DNA from: Betaproteobacteria bacterium
Lineage (GTDB): Bacteria > Pseudomonadota > Gammaproteobacteria > Burkholderiales > SG8-41
Assembly (NCBI GenBank): GCA_025356695.1
Contig: JANXSE010000466.1
Span: 1 to 8,671 of the forward strand
Length of the DNA stretch: 8,671 nucleotides
Reading direction: 5' to 3'
Positions 1 to 6,951 of the stretch are shown piece after piece. The first letter of the stretch is position 1; each line of letters begins with the position of its first letter. Both the position numbers and the translations under genes were made by a program. Under the pieces are notes generated by a model, which was not told the origin of the DNA, did not search any database, and was given only the letters and a program-made list of their open reading frames with translations.

Positions 1-518
1 ACTGCCGCCTGCGCCTGCGCGAGGATTTCCGGAAATTGCTCGCCGGGACCGACACGGTCGCGCTCACCGCTCGCCTGCATCGATGTGGGGCCGCCGCGTC
101 CCGCCGACAGCAGCACCAGTGCCGGCGTCTGCGGATAATCGGCGACGTGGCGCGTACCCAGCATGCCGCCGTTGCTGTGACCGATGACCACCGGGGCCGG
201 AAAACCTTTGGCCGCCAGCCATTCTGCAGCAAGGCGGTTGTCCTCAATGGCTTCGGCCGTGGTTTGAAACGCGCCGCCTTCGGCGGCGCGGCTGTTGCGT
301 GTCGTGATGACATCGTGTCCGCGCCGGTTGAATGCAAGGCAGGCAAAGCCGGCTTTCGTCAGCACCGGCGGCAGAAAGCGCGCCATACCGGTGTAGAAAT
401 TCATGGTGTTGCCGTGGAACAGCAGCACCGCGCCGACCGGCGTGCCGCTGTCGGGCAGGTGGTAAGCGCCGTCGATCGGGATCGTCGGCGTTTTAATGGT
501 GATCAGTTCAGTGCGCAT
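1..518 (-). CDS. Alpha/beta hydrolase, C-terminus cut off by the window edge
   Basis: The reading frame runs from an ATG at 518 to the window edge without a stop, giving the first 172 residues. The fold is recognisable. A beta strand ends in HGN at residues 35-37 (likely oxyanion-hole loop), FNRRGHD lies at 64-69, and the nucleophile elbow GHSNGG at 113-118 puts the catalytic Ser at 115. The acid and His residues of the triad would lie in the missing part. There is no signal peptide, so it is probably cytoplasmic. The start is well supported: a strong Shine-Dalgarno GGAGGAG (minus strand, 534-528) sits 9 bases upstream. It lies 214 bases downstream of the preceding same-strand gene, beyond an inverted repeat, so it is probably transcribed separately. 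The substrate is unknown; an esterase or general serine hydrolase is most likely. Confidence 0.85.
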   Translation of the reverse strand, partial: MRTELITIKTPTIPIDGAYHLPDSGTPVGAVLLFHGNTMNFYTGMARFLPPVLTKAGFACLAFNRRGHDVITTRNSRAAEGGAFQTTAEAIEDNRLAAEWLAAKGFPAPVVIGHSNGGMLGTRHVADYPQTPALVLLSAGRGGPTSMQASGERDRVGPGEQFPEILAQAQAA

Positions 519-596
519 GCGTGTAGCCTCCTCCAAAACTGTAAACGCACAGCGCGTCCGAATAACTCGCTACCGCACATTTACCGTGACGTAAAA

Positions 597-686
597 CTCC
601 TTCCCCCCTTGAGTGGGAAGGCAGGGATGGGGGGACAACCAGCGCTCGCCCCCCACCTCAATCCTCCCCCTCAAGGGGGGAGGAAG
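597..686. repeat. G/C-rich imperfect inverted repeat in the intergenic gap (REP-like)
   Basis: Two 38-base arms, 597-634 and 649-686, are reverse complements of each other apart from a handful of mismatches; both carry CCCCCCTTGAG and TGGGGGG. They are separated by a 14-base loop (635-648). The element could fold into a very long hairpin in DNA or RNA. It lies between the end of the hydrolase at 733 and the start of the hydrolase at 518, both on the minus strand. It may therefore act as a terminator or mRNA 3'-end stabiliser for the upstream operon. No T-run follows either arm, so a simple intrinsic terminator is not clear. Its composition resembles dispersed intergenic palindromes found in many high-GC proteobacteria, but copy number cannot be judged from one window. 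Confidence 0.75.
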
Positions 687-732
687 AGTGCTGGCACGCA
701 TCATCGCCAGCGAGACGCATAAAAAACGGCGA

Positions 733-1962
733 TCAGAAGTACGCCTGCCCCTTCTTGATCGGCGGCGTCCACGCGCAATCGCCCCACGGGCCATCACCGT
801 TCTCCTTGATGTAGGAGATGCGGCCGCTCTTCTTCGGCACGCGCTTGCCGGAGAACAACAGCTTCAGCCAGTCCATCACATAATCGTGACAGTCCAAACC
901 GCCAAAGTTGGGCAACCCCCACAGCGGGTGGTACTGGTTCTCGATGACCCACATCTCTTTCCCCACCTTGAGATCGCCGAATGCCTCGACCGCGTCTTCC
1001 AGCGGGCACAGCGGATCGAACTCGCCGGTCACCAGCAACGTCGGGCATTTCACCTTGTCGAGGTAACCGCGCACCGTCATGTCGCCGGCGACTTCCTTGT
1101 CGAATTTCGCCTCATCCTCATAGCCCGCCATATACATGAACATCTGTTTGAAGCGCGGCGAGGACTGCGTGAAGATGGTGTTGTTCGGATTGAAGCAGGC
1201 CACCGAACTCACCACCGCAGCGGCGCGGTGGTCGTAGCTCGACAGGCGCAGCGCCCAGTAACTGCCCATGCTAATGCCGTAGATGGCGATCTTTTTCTTG
1301 TCGACTTCCTTGCGCTTCTGCAGATAGCTGATCACCGCAGCACCGGCGCGCTCGTAGTTGTCGCCGACCGAACGGATTTTCTGCATGTTCGAATTGCCCT
1401 GCCCCGGGCCGTCGATGGCAATGACGTGAAAGCCGCGCGACAACGCGATGTTGTGAAAGGCCTTCGGGAACACTTCCTTGGTCTGGTCCATGCCCGGCAC
1501 GTAGATGACGACCGGCGCCTTGCGGCGGTCCGGCAACAGGTGGAGCAGACAGGAGATCGTCTTGCCGTCGTCGAACGGAATTTCGACGCGTTCGATCGGG
1601 TAACTCGCCACCTTGCTGCGCAGGTCGACCATCTCCGACATTTTCTTGTAGAGAAATTTCTTCACCGGATGGTTGTCGAAATAGATCGGGTGCTGCGCCA
1701 TGCGGTAGGCTTCAATCGCGTGATCGTAGTGATAACAGGCCGTTTCGTTGGCACCCATGGCGTGCGCACGCTTGGCGAACTTCTCATGTTTCTCACCGGC
1801 TTCGCGCCAGACTTTGGGCAACATGCGGTAGTTGCGCGCACGTTTACCTGACGGCACCTCGGCGTCGTCACGCTCGAAGTTCTGCACGCGGCCGCGCATG
1901 TTGAGTGCGAGATCGAGCATCCACTGCTGGTCGTCGCGCTGGGTCCTGAGTTTGCGTATCAT
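733..1962 (-). CDS. Alpha/beta hydrolase with long N-terminal region (FrsA / 2,6-dihydroxypseudooxynicotine hydrolase-like)
   Basis: This 409-residue protein has a hydrophilic, probably helical N-terminal part (about 1-125), a hydrolase core from about 126, and a basic tail. The core shows YVPGMDQ at 154-160 (oxyanion region), DGPGQGNS at 184-191, the nucleophile elbow GISMG at 229-233 (Ser231), GEFDP at 313-317 (probable acid Asp316) and QYHPL at 343-347 (probable His345). Order and spacing match the family of the nicotine-pathway C-C hydrolase and FrsA-like proteins. I see no Glu at the position where, as I recall it, the nicotine enzyme has an extra catalytic Glu about 31 residues after the Ser, so the same reaction should not be assumed. 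There is no signal peptide, so it is probably cytoplasmic. The start ATG at 1962 is preceded by GAGGAG with a 5-base spacer. It is the last gene of the probable operon, 48 bases after the NMT1-type binding protein. Confidence 0.9.
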   Translation of the reverse strand: MIRKLRTQRDDQQWMLDLALNMRGRVQNFERDDAEVPSGKRARNYRMLPKVWREAGEKHEKFAKRAHAMGANETACYHYDHAIEAYRMAQHPIYFDNHPVKKFLYKKMSEMVDLRSKVASYPIERVEIPFDDGKTISCLLHLLPDRRKAPVVIYVPGMDQTKEVFPKAFHNIALSRGFHVIAIDGPGQGNSNMQKIRSVGDNYERAGAAVISYLQKRKEVDKKKIAIYGISMGSYWALRLSSYDHRAAAVVSSVACFNPNNTIFTQSSPRFKQMFMYMAGYEDEAKFDKEVAGDMTVRGYLDKVKCPTLLVTGEFDPLCPLEDAVEAFGDLKVGKEMWVIENQYHPLWGLPNFGGLDCHDYVMDWLKLLFSGKRVPKKSGRISYIKENGDGPWGDCAWTPPIKKGQAYF

Positions 1963-1980
1963 CTTCTCTCCTCTTTCATT

Positions 1981-1995
1981 CGCCCTTCACGGGCG
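1981..1995. other. Small hairpin between two operon genes
   Basis: CGCCC (1981-1985) and GGGCG (1991-1995) form a perfect 5-bp stem with a 5-base loop. The hairpin lies in the 48-base gap between the stop of the binding-protein gene (2011) and the Shine-Dalgarno of the hydrolase gene (1968-1973). On the minus strand it is followed by AATGAAAG rather than a T-run, so it is not a terminator. It could slightly stabilise processed mRNA ends or be chance in G/C-rich DNA. Confidence 0.3.
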
Positions 1996-2010
1996 TGTTA
2001 GACAAAACAA

Positions 2011-3021
2011 TCAGCGCCTGAGCGATTCGATTGCGCGCTGGTAATAGGACAAATCGAGATATTTCTCCGGCGGCGGCACCGCACCGCCCTTGTTCTCGAT
2101 TTCGGCGCGCAGGGCGAGCGTCGCCTTGAATCCCTCGGGGTCGAGCTTCGCGTCGCGCACGTAGCCGATCGCCGGATCGAGCAGCAGTTTGTAAGTCGCC
2201 TCGGCTTCGTCGCGCGACAGCTTCAACTGCGCCATCAGCAGGCGCACGCAGTCGGCGCGATTCGCCGGATCGAACACGCCGCGCAGCGACTCCACATAAG
2301 AGGCCAGATATTTTTCCAGCAGCGGACCGTGTGCGCGTCCCCACTGACGCATGACGAACACGCCGGCCGACTGATAGGGCCCGAGCAGATCGACCGTGCG
2401 GCCGAGGCTCTTCATGCCCATCTGCACGGCCTGCACCGAAAACGGCGGGTTCATGATCGCTGCCGCGCTGGCTTTGTCATCCACCATCGCCTGCAGGCGC
2501 TGCGCGCCGCGACCGATCGCCTTGATGGTGTAGTCGCGACCCGCCTGCAGTCCGTAACCAAGCAGGATTTTCTTCGCCTGCAGCGCGAACGCAGTATCCG
2601 TCGCATCGACAACGAGGATTTTGCCGCGCACGTCGGCGAAGGAATTCAGATGCGGCTGCACGATGAACTCGTTGGAGCCGCTGTCGCCGCCCATGACGAT
2701 CACCACGTCATTGCCGGCCATCTCAACCATCGCCACCGCGTTATCGACGGCCGAATGCACGATATCAACGGTGCCGTTGGCGAGTGCCGCGCGCTGGGTG
2801 GTTGAATTTTCCGTGTACTGCAATTCGAGCCGGATCCCGCGACGGGCAAAAATGCCGCGCTCATTGCCGAGCAAAAACGGCAGCTGCTTGGCGGTCGGGA
2901 ACAGATTTACGCGCACCGCCTCGGCCTCGGCGGCGGCTGCCGTGCCGGTCCCGATTGCGCAGCACAATGCAAACGCGAAAACGGCAGAATGCCGCCGAAT
3001 GGCTGCGAGGGTGTTAAGCAT
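2011..3021 (-). CDS. ABC transporter substrate-binding protein, NMT1/THI5-like
   Basis: This is a 336-residue periplasmic binding protein. The N-terminus is a Sec-type signal peptide: positive residues near position 10, a hydrophobic stretch at about 13-27, then an Ala-rich cleavage region at about 28-35. The double Cys at 20-21 is not in a lipobox. The mature part has the NMT1/SsuA-type pattern: FPTAKQLPFLLGNERGIF at 41-58, then LANGTVDIVHSAVDNAVAM at 80-98, and VRGKILVVDA at 131-140. This family binds small organic or N/S-containing solutes such as pyrimidine precursors, sulfonates or aromatic acids. The frame is open further upstream, to 3237, but that extension overlaps the preceding gene and would bury the signal peptide, so the ATG at 3021 is preferred. 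Its Shine-Dalgarno is weak (GGCGGGA). No ABC permease or ATPase is adjacent. The substrate is unknown. Confidence 0.88.
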   Translation of the reverse strand: MLNTLAAIRRHSAVFAFALCCAIGTGTAAAAEAEAVRVNLFPTAKQLPFLLGNERGIFARRGIRLELQYTENSTTQRAALANGTVDIVHSAVDNAVAMVEMAGNDVVIVMGGDSGSNEFIVQPHLNSFADVRGKILVVDATDTAFALQAKKILLGYGLQAGRDYTIKAIGRGAQRLQAMVDDKASAAAIMNPPFSVQAVQMGMKSLGRTVDLLGPYQSAGVFVMRQWGRAHGPLLEKYLASYVESLRGVFDPANRADCVRLLMAQLKLSRDEAEATYKLLLDPAIGYVRDAKLDPEGFKATLALRAEIENKGGAVPPPEKYLDLSYYQRAIESLRR

Positions 3022-3076
3022 TGGGGTCCCGCCGGATTGTTGTCGAATTTCTAACCGCCAGTTTTGCAGAAACGCC

Positions 3077-3101
3077 GCCGCGTGGCAAATCAAAACGCGG
3101 C
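3077..3101. other. Inverted repeat in the gap upstream of the NMT1-type gene
   Basis: GCCGCGT (3077-3083) and ACGCGGC (3095-3101) form a perfect 7-bp inverted repeat with an 11-base spacer. It lies in the 91-base gap between the CocE-like gene stop (3113) and the binding-protein start (3021). No T-run follows on the minus strand, so it is not a convincing terminator. It could be an mRNA processing or stabilising hairpin that adjusts expression of the binding protein relative to the hydrolase, or chance. Confidence 0.3.
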
Positions 3102-3112
3102 AGCAATCCCTG

Positions 3113-4789
3113 CTATTTCGACGGAATGACGGGCAAAAGCAAATACGAATCTTTATCACCGCCGGAATAGACCGTGTTGAGCGCGCCTTGGTTGTAGTCG
3201 GCGTGGAAATGCGAAAAGTAAAGACTGCCGACGCCATCGACCGGGCTGATGTCGAGACGGATCTTGTGCCCCTTCTTGAACACCATCGAGGTCGGCCAGA
3301 TTTCGACGTCGCATTCGACGATCTCGCCGGCTTTCAGCCATTGATGTTCATCGTGCGCGTGATAGGGCCGGTACTGCGTCGACTTCTCCTTGTCGAGCTT
3401 GCGATGCGAAGCACGCAGCCAGCCCTTGGTCACGCAGGCGATTTCGTCCTCCTGCTGACCGATTTCGCAAACGTCCTTGCCCTCAGCATCAATGTTGCGA
3501 ATGGTGGCGAAGAGGTCCATGTCTTCGGTCGTGCTCGATACCCACAGCTTCAGCACGATCGGCCCCGTCACCTCGGTATCTTTCTCCATCGGCGGCGTGA
3601 CGAAGGAAATGCCGCGCGGCGCCTTGCCGGGGCGCGTGGCCGCCGCGCCCGGATAGGTCAGCTTGCAGGTCGTTTTTGCCGGCGAGGCAACAAGGCTGCC
3701 TTCGATCGCGTCTTTTTTGTCCGACGCGTCGCGCTCGATATGCAGATGAAATTTCGTCCATTGCGTGCGCGCCAGCGGCCATTCGTTTTCGAAACGGAAG
3801 TGGTAGGCGCCGCTCGGCTTCAAGACACCACCGGTGCGGATTTCGATTTTGACCGGCGGTTCGTCCATGATGCCGGTGTCGATGCCCTTTAGCCAGTGAT
3901 CCATGAAGCGCAGTTGATCGATGCGTCCTTCTTCCGAGTGAAACGGGTGGTAATGCGAACCGGTATGGATGCGAAGCTTCTTGTGTTTGGAGGCGGCCTG
4001 CGTGAAGGCCTCGGTGTTGCCGCGCAGATGCATGGCAAAACCGCCCCAGTTTCCGCAGCTGTAGAACGGCACCTTGACCTTCTCCCAACGCGCGCTGGAC
4101 TGGCGCCAGAACTCGGAATCGAGGTCGTTCCTCATGTAGTTCCACAACATGTTGTTGTTGAACGAATCGGGGTTGTAGGCGCGCGGCTTGCCGAGCAGGT
4201 GCCAGGCGGTGTTGCGGTTGTGCCAGCTGGCGATGAAGCCCATCGCGAAAATGCCGCCGTGATAGGCCTGATCGCGGTACTGGTCGGCGCGCCCTTCCCA
4301 CGGAATGATGGCCTTCAGTGACGGCGGCTGCAGGCCGGCGACCTTCCACTGAAACGCAGCGTGGTACGACACACCCATGGTGCCGACGTTGCCCGAGCAC
4401 CACGGCAGCTTCGCCACCCATTCGATGCAGTCATAACAATCGACCGCCTCCTGGTAGGAACTCGGCTCCGACATCCCCGGTGACTTGCCGGAACCGCGGG
4501 TATCGACGCGAAACAAGGCATAGCCGCGCGGCACCCACCACATCGGGTTGGCCGTTTCCCAGTTCATATAGGGGTTGGCTTTTTCTTCGAGGTCGTGCGG
4601 CGGCACCCAGACCTTGTCTTTTTGGTATGGGCCGATGTTCATCAGCACCGGAAATTTTTCCCCGCCGCTGTCCGGGCGGTAAATGTCGCCGTAGAGAAAG
4701 CCGCCGTCGCGCAATGGAATTTTGACGTCTTTTTCGACGATCATTTTGTAATCGTGTGGCTGCGACATCGGTTTGGCTGCTGTGCTCAT
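3113..4789 (-). CDS. CocE/NonD-family hydrolase (X-Pro dipeptidyl-peptidase S15-like), atypical acid residue
   Basis: This 558-residue protein has the two-part CocE architecture: an alpha/beta hydrolase domain at about 20-305 and a C-terminal jelly-roll domain at about 340-555. Visible landmarks are RDGGFLYGDIYRP (27-39), GPYQK (53-57; Tyr55 is the likely oxyanion-hole Tyr), FRVDTRGSGKSPG (93-105) and the nucleophile elbow GVSYHA (139-144; Ser141). Also present are GSHYH (277-281; His281 aligns with the His of the usual GPWxH) and RFMDHWLKG (294-302). Family members cleave esters, amides or acyl-amino-acid bonds. The segment expected to carry the acid (usually GWxDGF) reads CGNWGGF at 245-251, with Gly where Asp is expected. 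No signal peptide is seen. The ATG at 4789 has GGAGAG 4 bases upstream. It follows the Bug gene by 58 bases in the probable operon. Confidence 0.92.
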   Translation of the reverse strand: MSTAAKPMSQPHDYKMIVEKDVKIPLRDGGFLYGDIYRPDSGGEKFPVLMNIGPYQKDKVWVPPHDLEEKANPYMNWETANPMWWVPRGYALFRVDTRGSGKSPGMSEPSSYQEAVDCYDCIEWVAKLPWCSGNVGTMGVSYHAAFQWKVAGLQPPSLKAIIPWEGRADQYRDQAYHGGIFAMGFIASWHNRNTAWHLLGKPRAYNPDSFNNNMLWNYMRNDLDSEFWRQSSARWEKVKVPFYSCGNWGGFAMHLRGNTEAFTQAASKHKKLRIHTGSHYHPFHSEEGRIDQLRFMDHWLKGIDTGIMDEPPVKIEIRTGGVLKPSGAYHFRFENEWPLARTQWTKFHLHIERDASDKKDAIEGSLVASPAKTTCKLTYPGAAATRPGKAPRGISFVTPPMEKDTEVTGPIVLKLWVSSTTEDMDLFATIRNIDAEGKDVCEIGQQEDEIACVTKGWLRASHRKLDKEKSTQYRPYHAHDEHQWLKAGEIVECDVEIWPTSMVFKKGHKIRLDISPVDGVGSLYFSHFHADYNQGALNTVYSGGDKDSYLLLPVIPSK

Positions 4790-4847
4790 GACTCTCTCCG
4801 CTTTCGATTGTTATTGGTGAAATGCTTGAAGTGCGATTCTAACGCGA

Positions 4848-5822
4848 CTATTCGGGCGACACGGCGCCGGTTTTGATCAGGCGCCGCAGCGCATCCGCTT
4901 CGCTCCTGATAAAAGCGCCGAACTTCTCCGGCGTGCCGCCTTCGATCTCGGCGCCCATCGCGTCAAAACGCGCGCGCACATCGGGCAGGCGCAGAATGCG
5001 GTTCACTTCGCGGTTGAGTTTGTCGATCACCGCGCGCGGGGTCTGCGCCGCTGTCAGCAGGCCGTACCAGATGACAATGTCGGCACCGTTAATGCCCTGC
5101 TCGGCGAGTGTCGGCACTTCCGGAATCTGCGACTGGCGTTTCGCCGCCGCCACTGCCAGCACACGTACACGTCCGGTTTTCAAATAAGCCTCGGTCGAAG
5201 CCACCGAGGATTGCAGTGCGTCAATCTGCCCCGCCACCAGATCGGTCAGCGCCGGGCCCGTGCCTTTATAGGGCACGTGGGTAACGTCAATCTTCGCCGC
5301 CGCCTTGAACATTTCCATGCCGATGTACGGATTGCTGCCAGTGCCGGGCGAACCCCAGGTGATCCTGCCTGGATTAGCTTTTGCATACGCAACGAATTCA
5401 CGGATATTGTTCACCGGCAGTTTCGGATTGACGATAATGATCGCCGGCGCATAGCCGACGTAAATCACCGGGGCAAAATCATCGAAACCGTACAGCGGTT
5501 TTTTGCGCAGCAAAATGTTGTGGATGCTCGGCCCCGGATTGGTCAGGATCAGCGAGTAGCCGTCGGGCACCGCGCGCGCCACCATTTCCGCGCCCAGCGC
5601 GCCGCCGGCACCCGGCCGGTTGTCGATCACCACCTGTTGGCCCCAGCCCTCGGCCATTTTCATGCCGATCAGGCGTGCGACGATGTCATTCGAACCGCCC
5701 GGCGTGAACGGCACCACCATGCGGATCGGTTTGGCCGGATAGTTCGCCGCCGTGTGCTGCGCGTGCGCAAGCGACACACTGAACGCGGCAAACGTAACGA
5801 AAAACAGTTTTCGCAAATGCAA
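4848..5822 (-). CDS. Tripartite tricarboxylate transporter substrate-binding protein (TctC/Bug family)
   Basis: From a TTG at 5822 this gives 324 residues, the usual Bug length. Residues 1-22 form a clean Sec signal peptide: HLRK, a hydrophobic core, then cleavage after AHA or AHAQ. The mature protein starts near YPAKPIRMVVPF (28-39) and continues with PGGSNDIVAR (41-50), VIDNRPGAGG (65-74), PDGYSL (86-91), HVPYKG (182-187) and GGTPEKFGAF (295-304), all Bug hallmarks. Bug proteins bind carboxylic acids or aromatic and N-heterocyclic acids in the periplasm and feed TctAB-type permeases; none is encoded nearby. There is no in-frame ATG before the mature domain. The frame is open to a TTG at 5897, but a start there would put about 25 non-signal-like residues first and sit almost on the predicted transcript start. 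The TTG at 5822 has GGGGG about 8 bases upstream. It is probably the first gene of the four-gene minus-strand operon. Confidence 0.9.
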   Translation of the reverse strand: MHLRKLFFVTFAAFSVSLAHAQHTAANYPAKPIRMVVPFTPGGSNDIVARLIGMKMAEGWGQQVVIDNRPGAGGALGAEMVARAVPDGYSLILTNPGPSIHNILLRKKPLYGFDDFAPVIYVGYAPAIIIVNPKLPVNNIREFVAYAKANPGRITWGSPGTGSNPYIGMEMFKAAAKIDVTHVPYKGTGPALTDLVAGQIDALQSSVASTEAYLKTGRVRVLAVAAAKRQSQIPEVPTLAEQGINGADIVIWYGLLTAAQTPRAVIDKLNREVNRILRLPDVRARFDAMGAEIEGGTPEKFGAFIRSEADALRRLIKTGAVSPE

Positions 5823-5909
5823 AGCGCGTAGCCCCCGATTCGGCAGCGGCGGCAATACGGGCGCGACCCGCGCGCCATCTGAAACGCCCTGCACCAAATG
5901 AACGAAACC

Positions 5910-5938
5910 ATTATAGTGCGTCTGCCATCATGCTCCGG
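5910..5938 (-). promoter_or_regulatory. Candidate promoter of the four-gene operon (consensus -10)
   Basis: A perfect TATAAT lies on the minus strand at 5915-5910. The hexamer 17 bases upstream (5938-5933, CCGGAG) does not match TTGACA, so the promoter may be weak or activator-dependent. A start near 5902 would leave about 80 bases of leader before the TTG at 5822. On the plus strand the same bases include TATAGT (5912-5917), a possible -10 for the divergent gene at 5950, also without a good -35. The overlap suggests coordinated or mutually exclusive transcription of the divergent pair. This is motif evidence only. Confidence 0.4.
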
Positions 5939-5949
5939 AAAGTCACGCA

Positions 5950-6936
5950 ATGATCACGAGCATCGTTTCAAACGCGCCTCGCCGCATTGCCTGCACATGG
6001 CTGGCTTGCCTCGTTGTCACCACGGCGATTGCCGCAGAATATCCCGCGCGTCCGGTGCGCATCGTTGTCGGCGCGGTATCGGGTGGCGGCGTCGATATCA
6101 CCGGCCGCGTCATCGCAGCGAAACTGTCGGAACAACTCGGCCAGCAGTTCTTCGTCGACAACCGCCCCGGCGCGGGCGGCAATGTCGGCAGTGAGTTCGT
6201 CGCCAAATCCCCGCCCGACGGCCACACCTTGCTGATGGGCACCATCGCCGTGCTCGCCATCAATCCCAGCCTCTACAAAGACCTGGCGGTCGACCCGTTG
6301 CGCGACTTTGCGCCGATCTCGCGCGCCGCCGACTCCACCAACATTCTGGTCATTCATCCGGCACTACCGGTAAAAAACGTCAGGGAACTGATCGCGCTGG
6401 CGCGCTCGCGCCCCGGCGATCTCGTCTATGGTTCGTCGGGCGTCGGCACGGCCGGTCATCTGTCAGGCGAATTATTCAGCTCGATGGCCAAACTGAAATT
6501 GATCCACGTGCCCTACAAAGGCGGCCCGCCGTCGATAATCGATTTGATCGCCGGCCGCCTGCAACTCGTCTTTGCCACCGCCGTGGTTGCCGTGCCGCAG
6601 ATGCAGGCGGGCAAGGTCAAAGCGCTTGCCGTGACGATTGCGAAACGCTCCGCCTTCGCGCCCGAATTACCGACGATGGCCGAAGCGGGTCTACCGGGTT
6701 TCGAAGCCAACAACTGGTACGGATTGGTAGCCCCGGTAAAAACGCCGGCGGAAATTATCGCGAAACTCAACCGTGATGTAGTAACGCTGCTGAATCTGCC
6801 CGACGTCAGGGAACTGCTGTTCAAGCAGGGCATCGAAGCCGCACCCGGCACGCCGGAGGAATTCGGCGCTTACATGAAGTCCGAAATCGCCAAGTGGCGC
6901 AAGGTCGTGCAGGCGTCGGGGGCGACGCCGAACTGA
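5950..6936 (+). CDS. Tripartite tricarboxylate transporter substrate-binding protein (TctC/Bug family), second copy
   Basis: This 328-residue Bug protein starts at the ATG at 5950, with GGAAAG about 8 bases upstream. The signal peptide spans about residues 1-29: a basic pair at 11-12, a hydrophobic core around WLACLVVTTAIAA, and cleavage before EYPARP. The Cys at 20 is not in a good lipobox. The mature protein shows YPARPVRIVVG (31-41), FVDNRPGAGGNVGSE (68-82), PDGHTLLMG (89-97), HVPYKGG (186-192) and GTPEEFGAYM (300-309). The ligand-loop segment GAVSGGGVDITGR (41-53) differs from PFTPGGSNDIVAR of the neighbouring Bug protein. The two are therefore diverged paralogues that probably bind different ligands, not a recent duplication. 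It is transcribed divergently from the operon and convergently with the MmgE/PrpD gene. No TctA/TctB partner is visible. Confidence 0.93.
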   Translation: MITSIVSNAPRRIACTWLACLVVTTAIAAEYPARPVRIVVGAVSGGGVDITGRVIAAKLSEQLGQQFFVDNRPGAGGNVGSEFVAKSPPDGHTLLMGTIAVLAINPSLYKDLAVDPLRDFAPISRAADSTNILVIHPALPVKNVRELIALARSRPGDLVYGSSGVGTAGHLSGELFSSMAKLKLIHVPYKGGPPSIIDLIAGRLQLVFATAVVAVPQMQAGKVKALAVTIAKRSAFAPELPTMAEAGLPGFEANNWYGLVAPVKTPAEIIAKLNRDVVTLLNLPDVRELLFKQGIEAAPGTPEEFGAYMKSEIAKWRKVVQASGATPN

Positions 6937-6951
6937 GCACGGCATCGTCGT

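Noticed and set aside
36..722. A plus-strand open frame crossing the left-edge hydrolase and the inverted repeat
   Set aside because: It is antisense to a hydrolase with intact active-site motifs and reads through the repeat element, so it is not a plausible protein.
613..1851. A 412-codon plus-strand open frame opposite the FrsA-like hydrolase
   Set aside because: It is the antisense of a clearly homologous gene. Its translation is rich in His, Arg, Val and Ala without any recognisable domain, as expected for a G/C-bias shadow frame.
1963..1981. A six-codon open frame (MKEERR) whose stop overlaps the start of the FrsA-like hydrolase
   Set aside because: It coincides with the purine-rich Shine-Dalgarno and has no start signal of its own, so chance is the simpler explanation.
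3022..3237. N-terminal extension of the NMT1-type protein to 3237
   Set aside because: It overlaps the 3' end of the CocE-like gene and would place about 72 non-signal-like residues ahead of an obvious signal peptide.
2621..3892. A 423-codon plus-strand open frame spanning the NMT1-type and CocE-like genes
   Set aside because: It runs antisense across two real genes and their intergenic gap, with low-complexity, domain-free translation.
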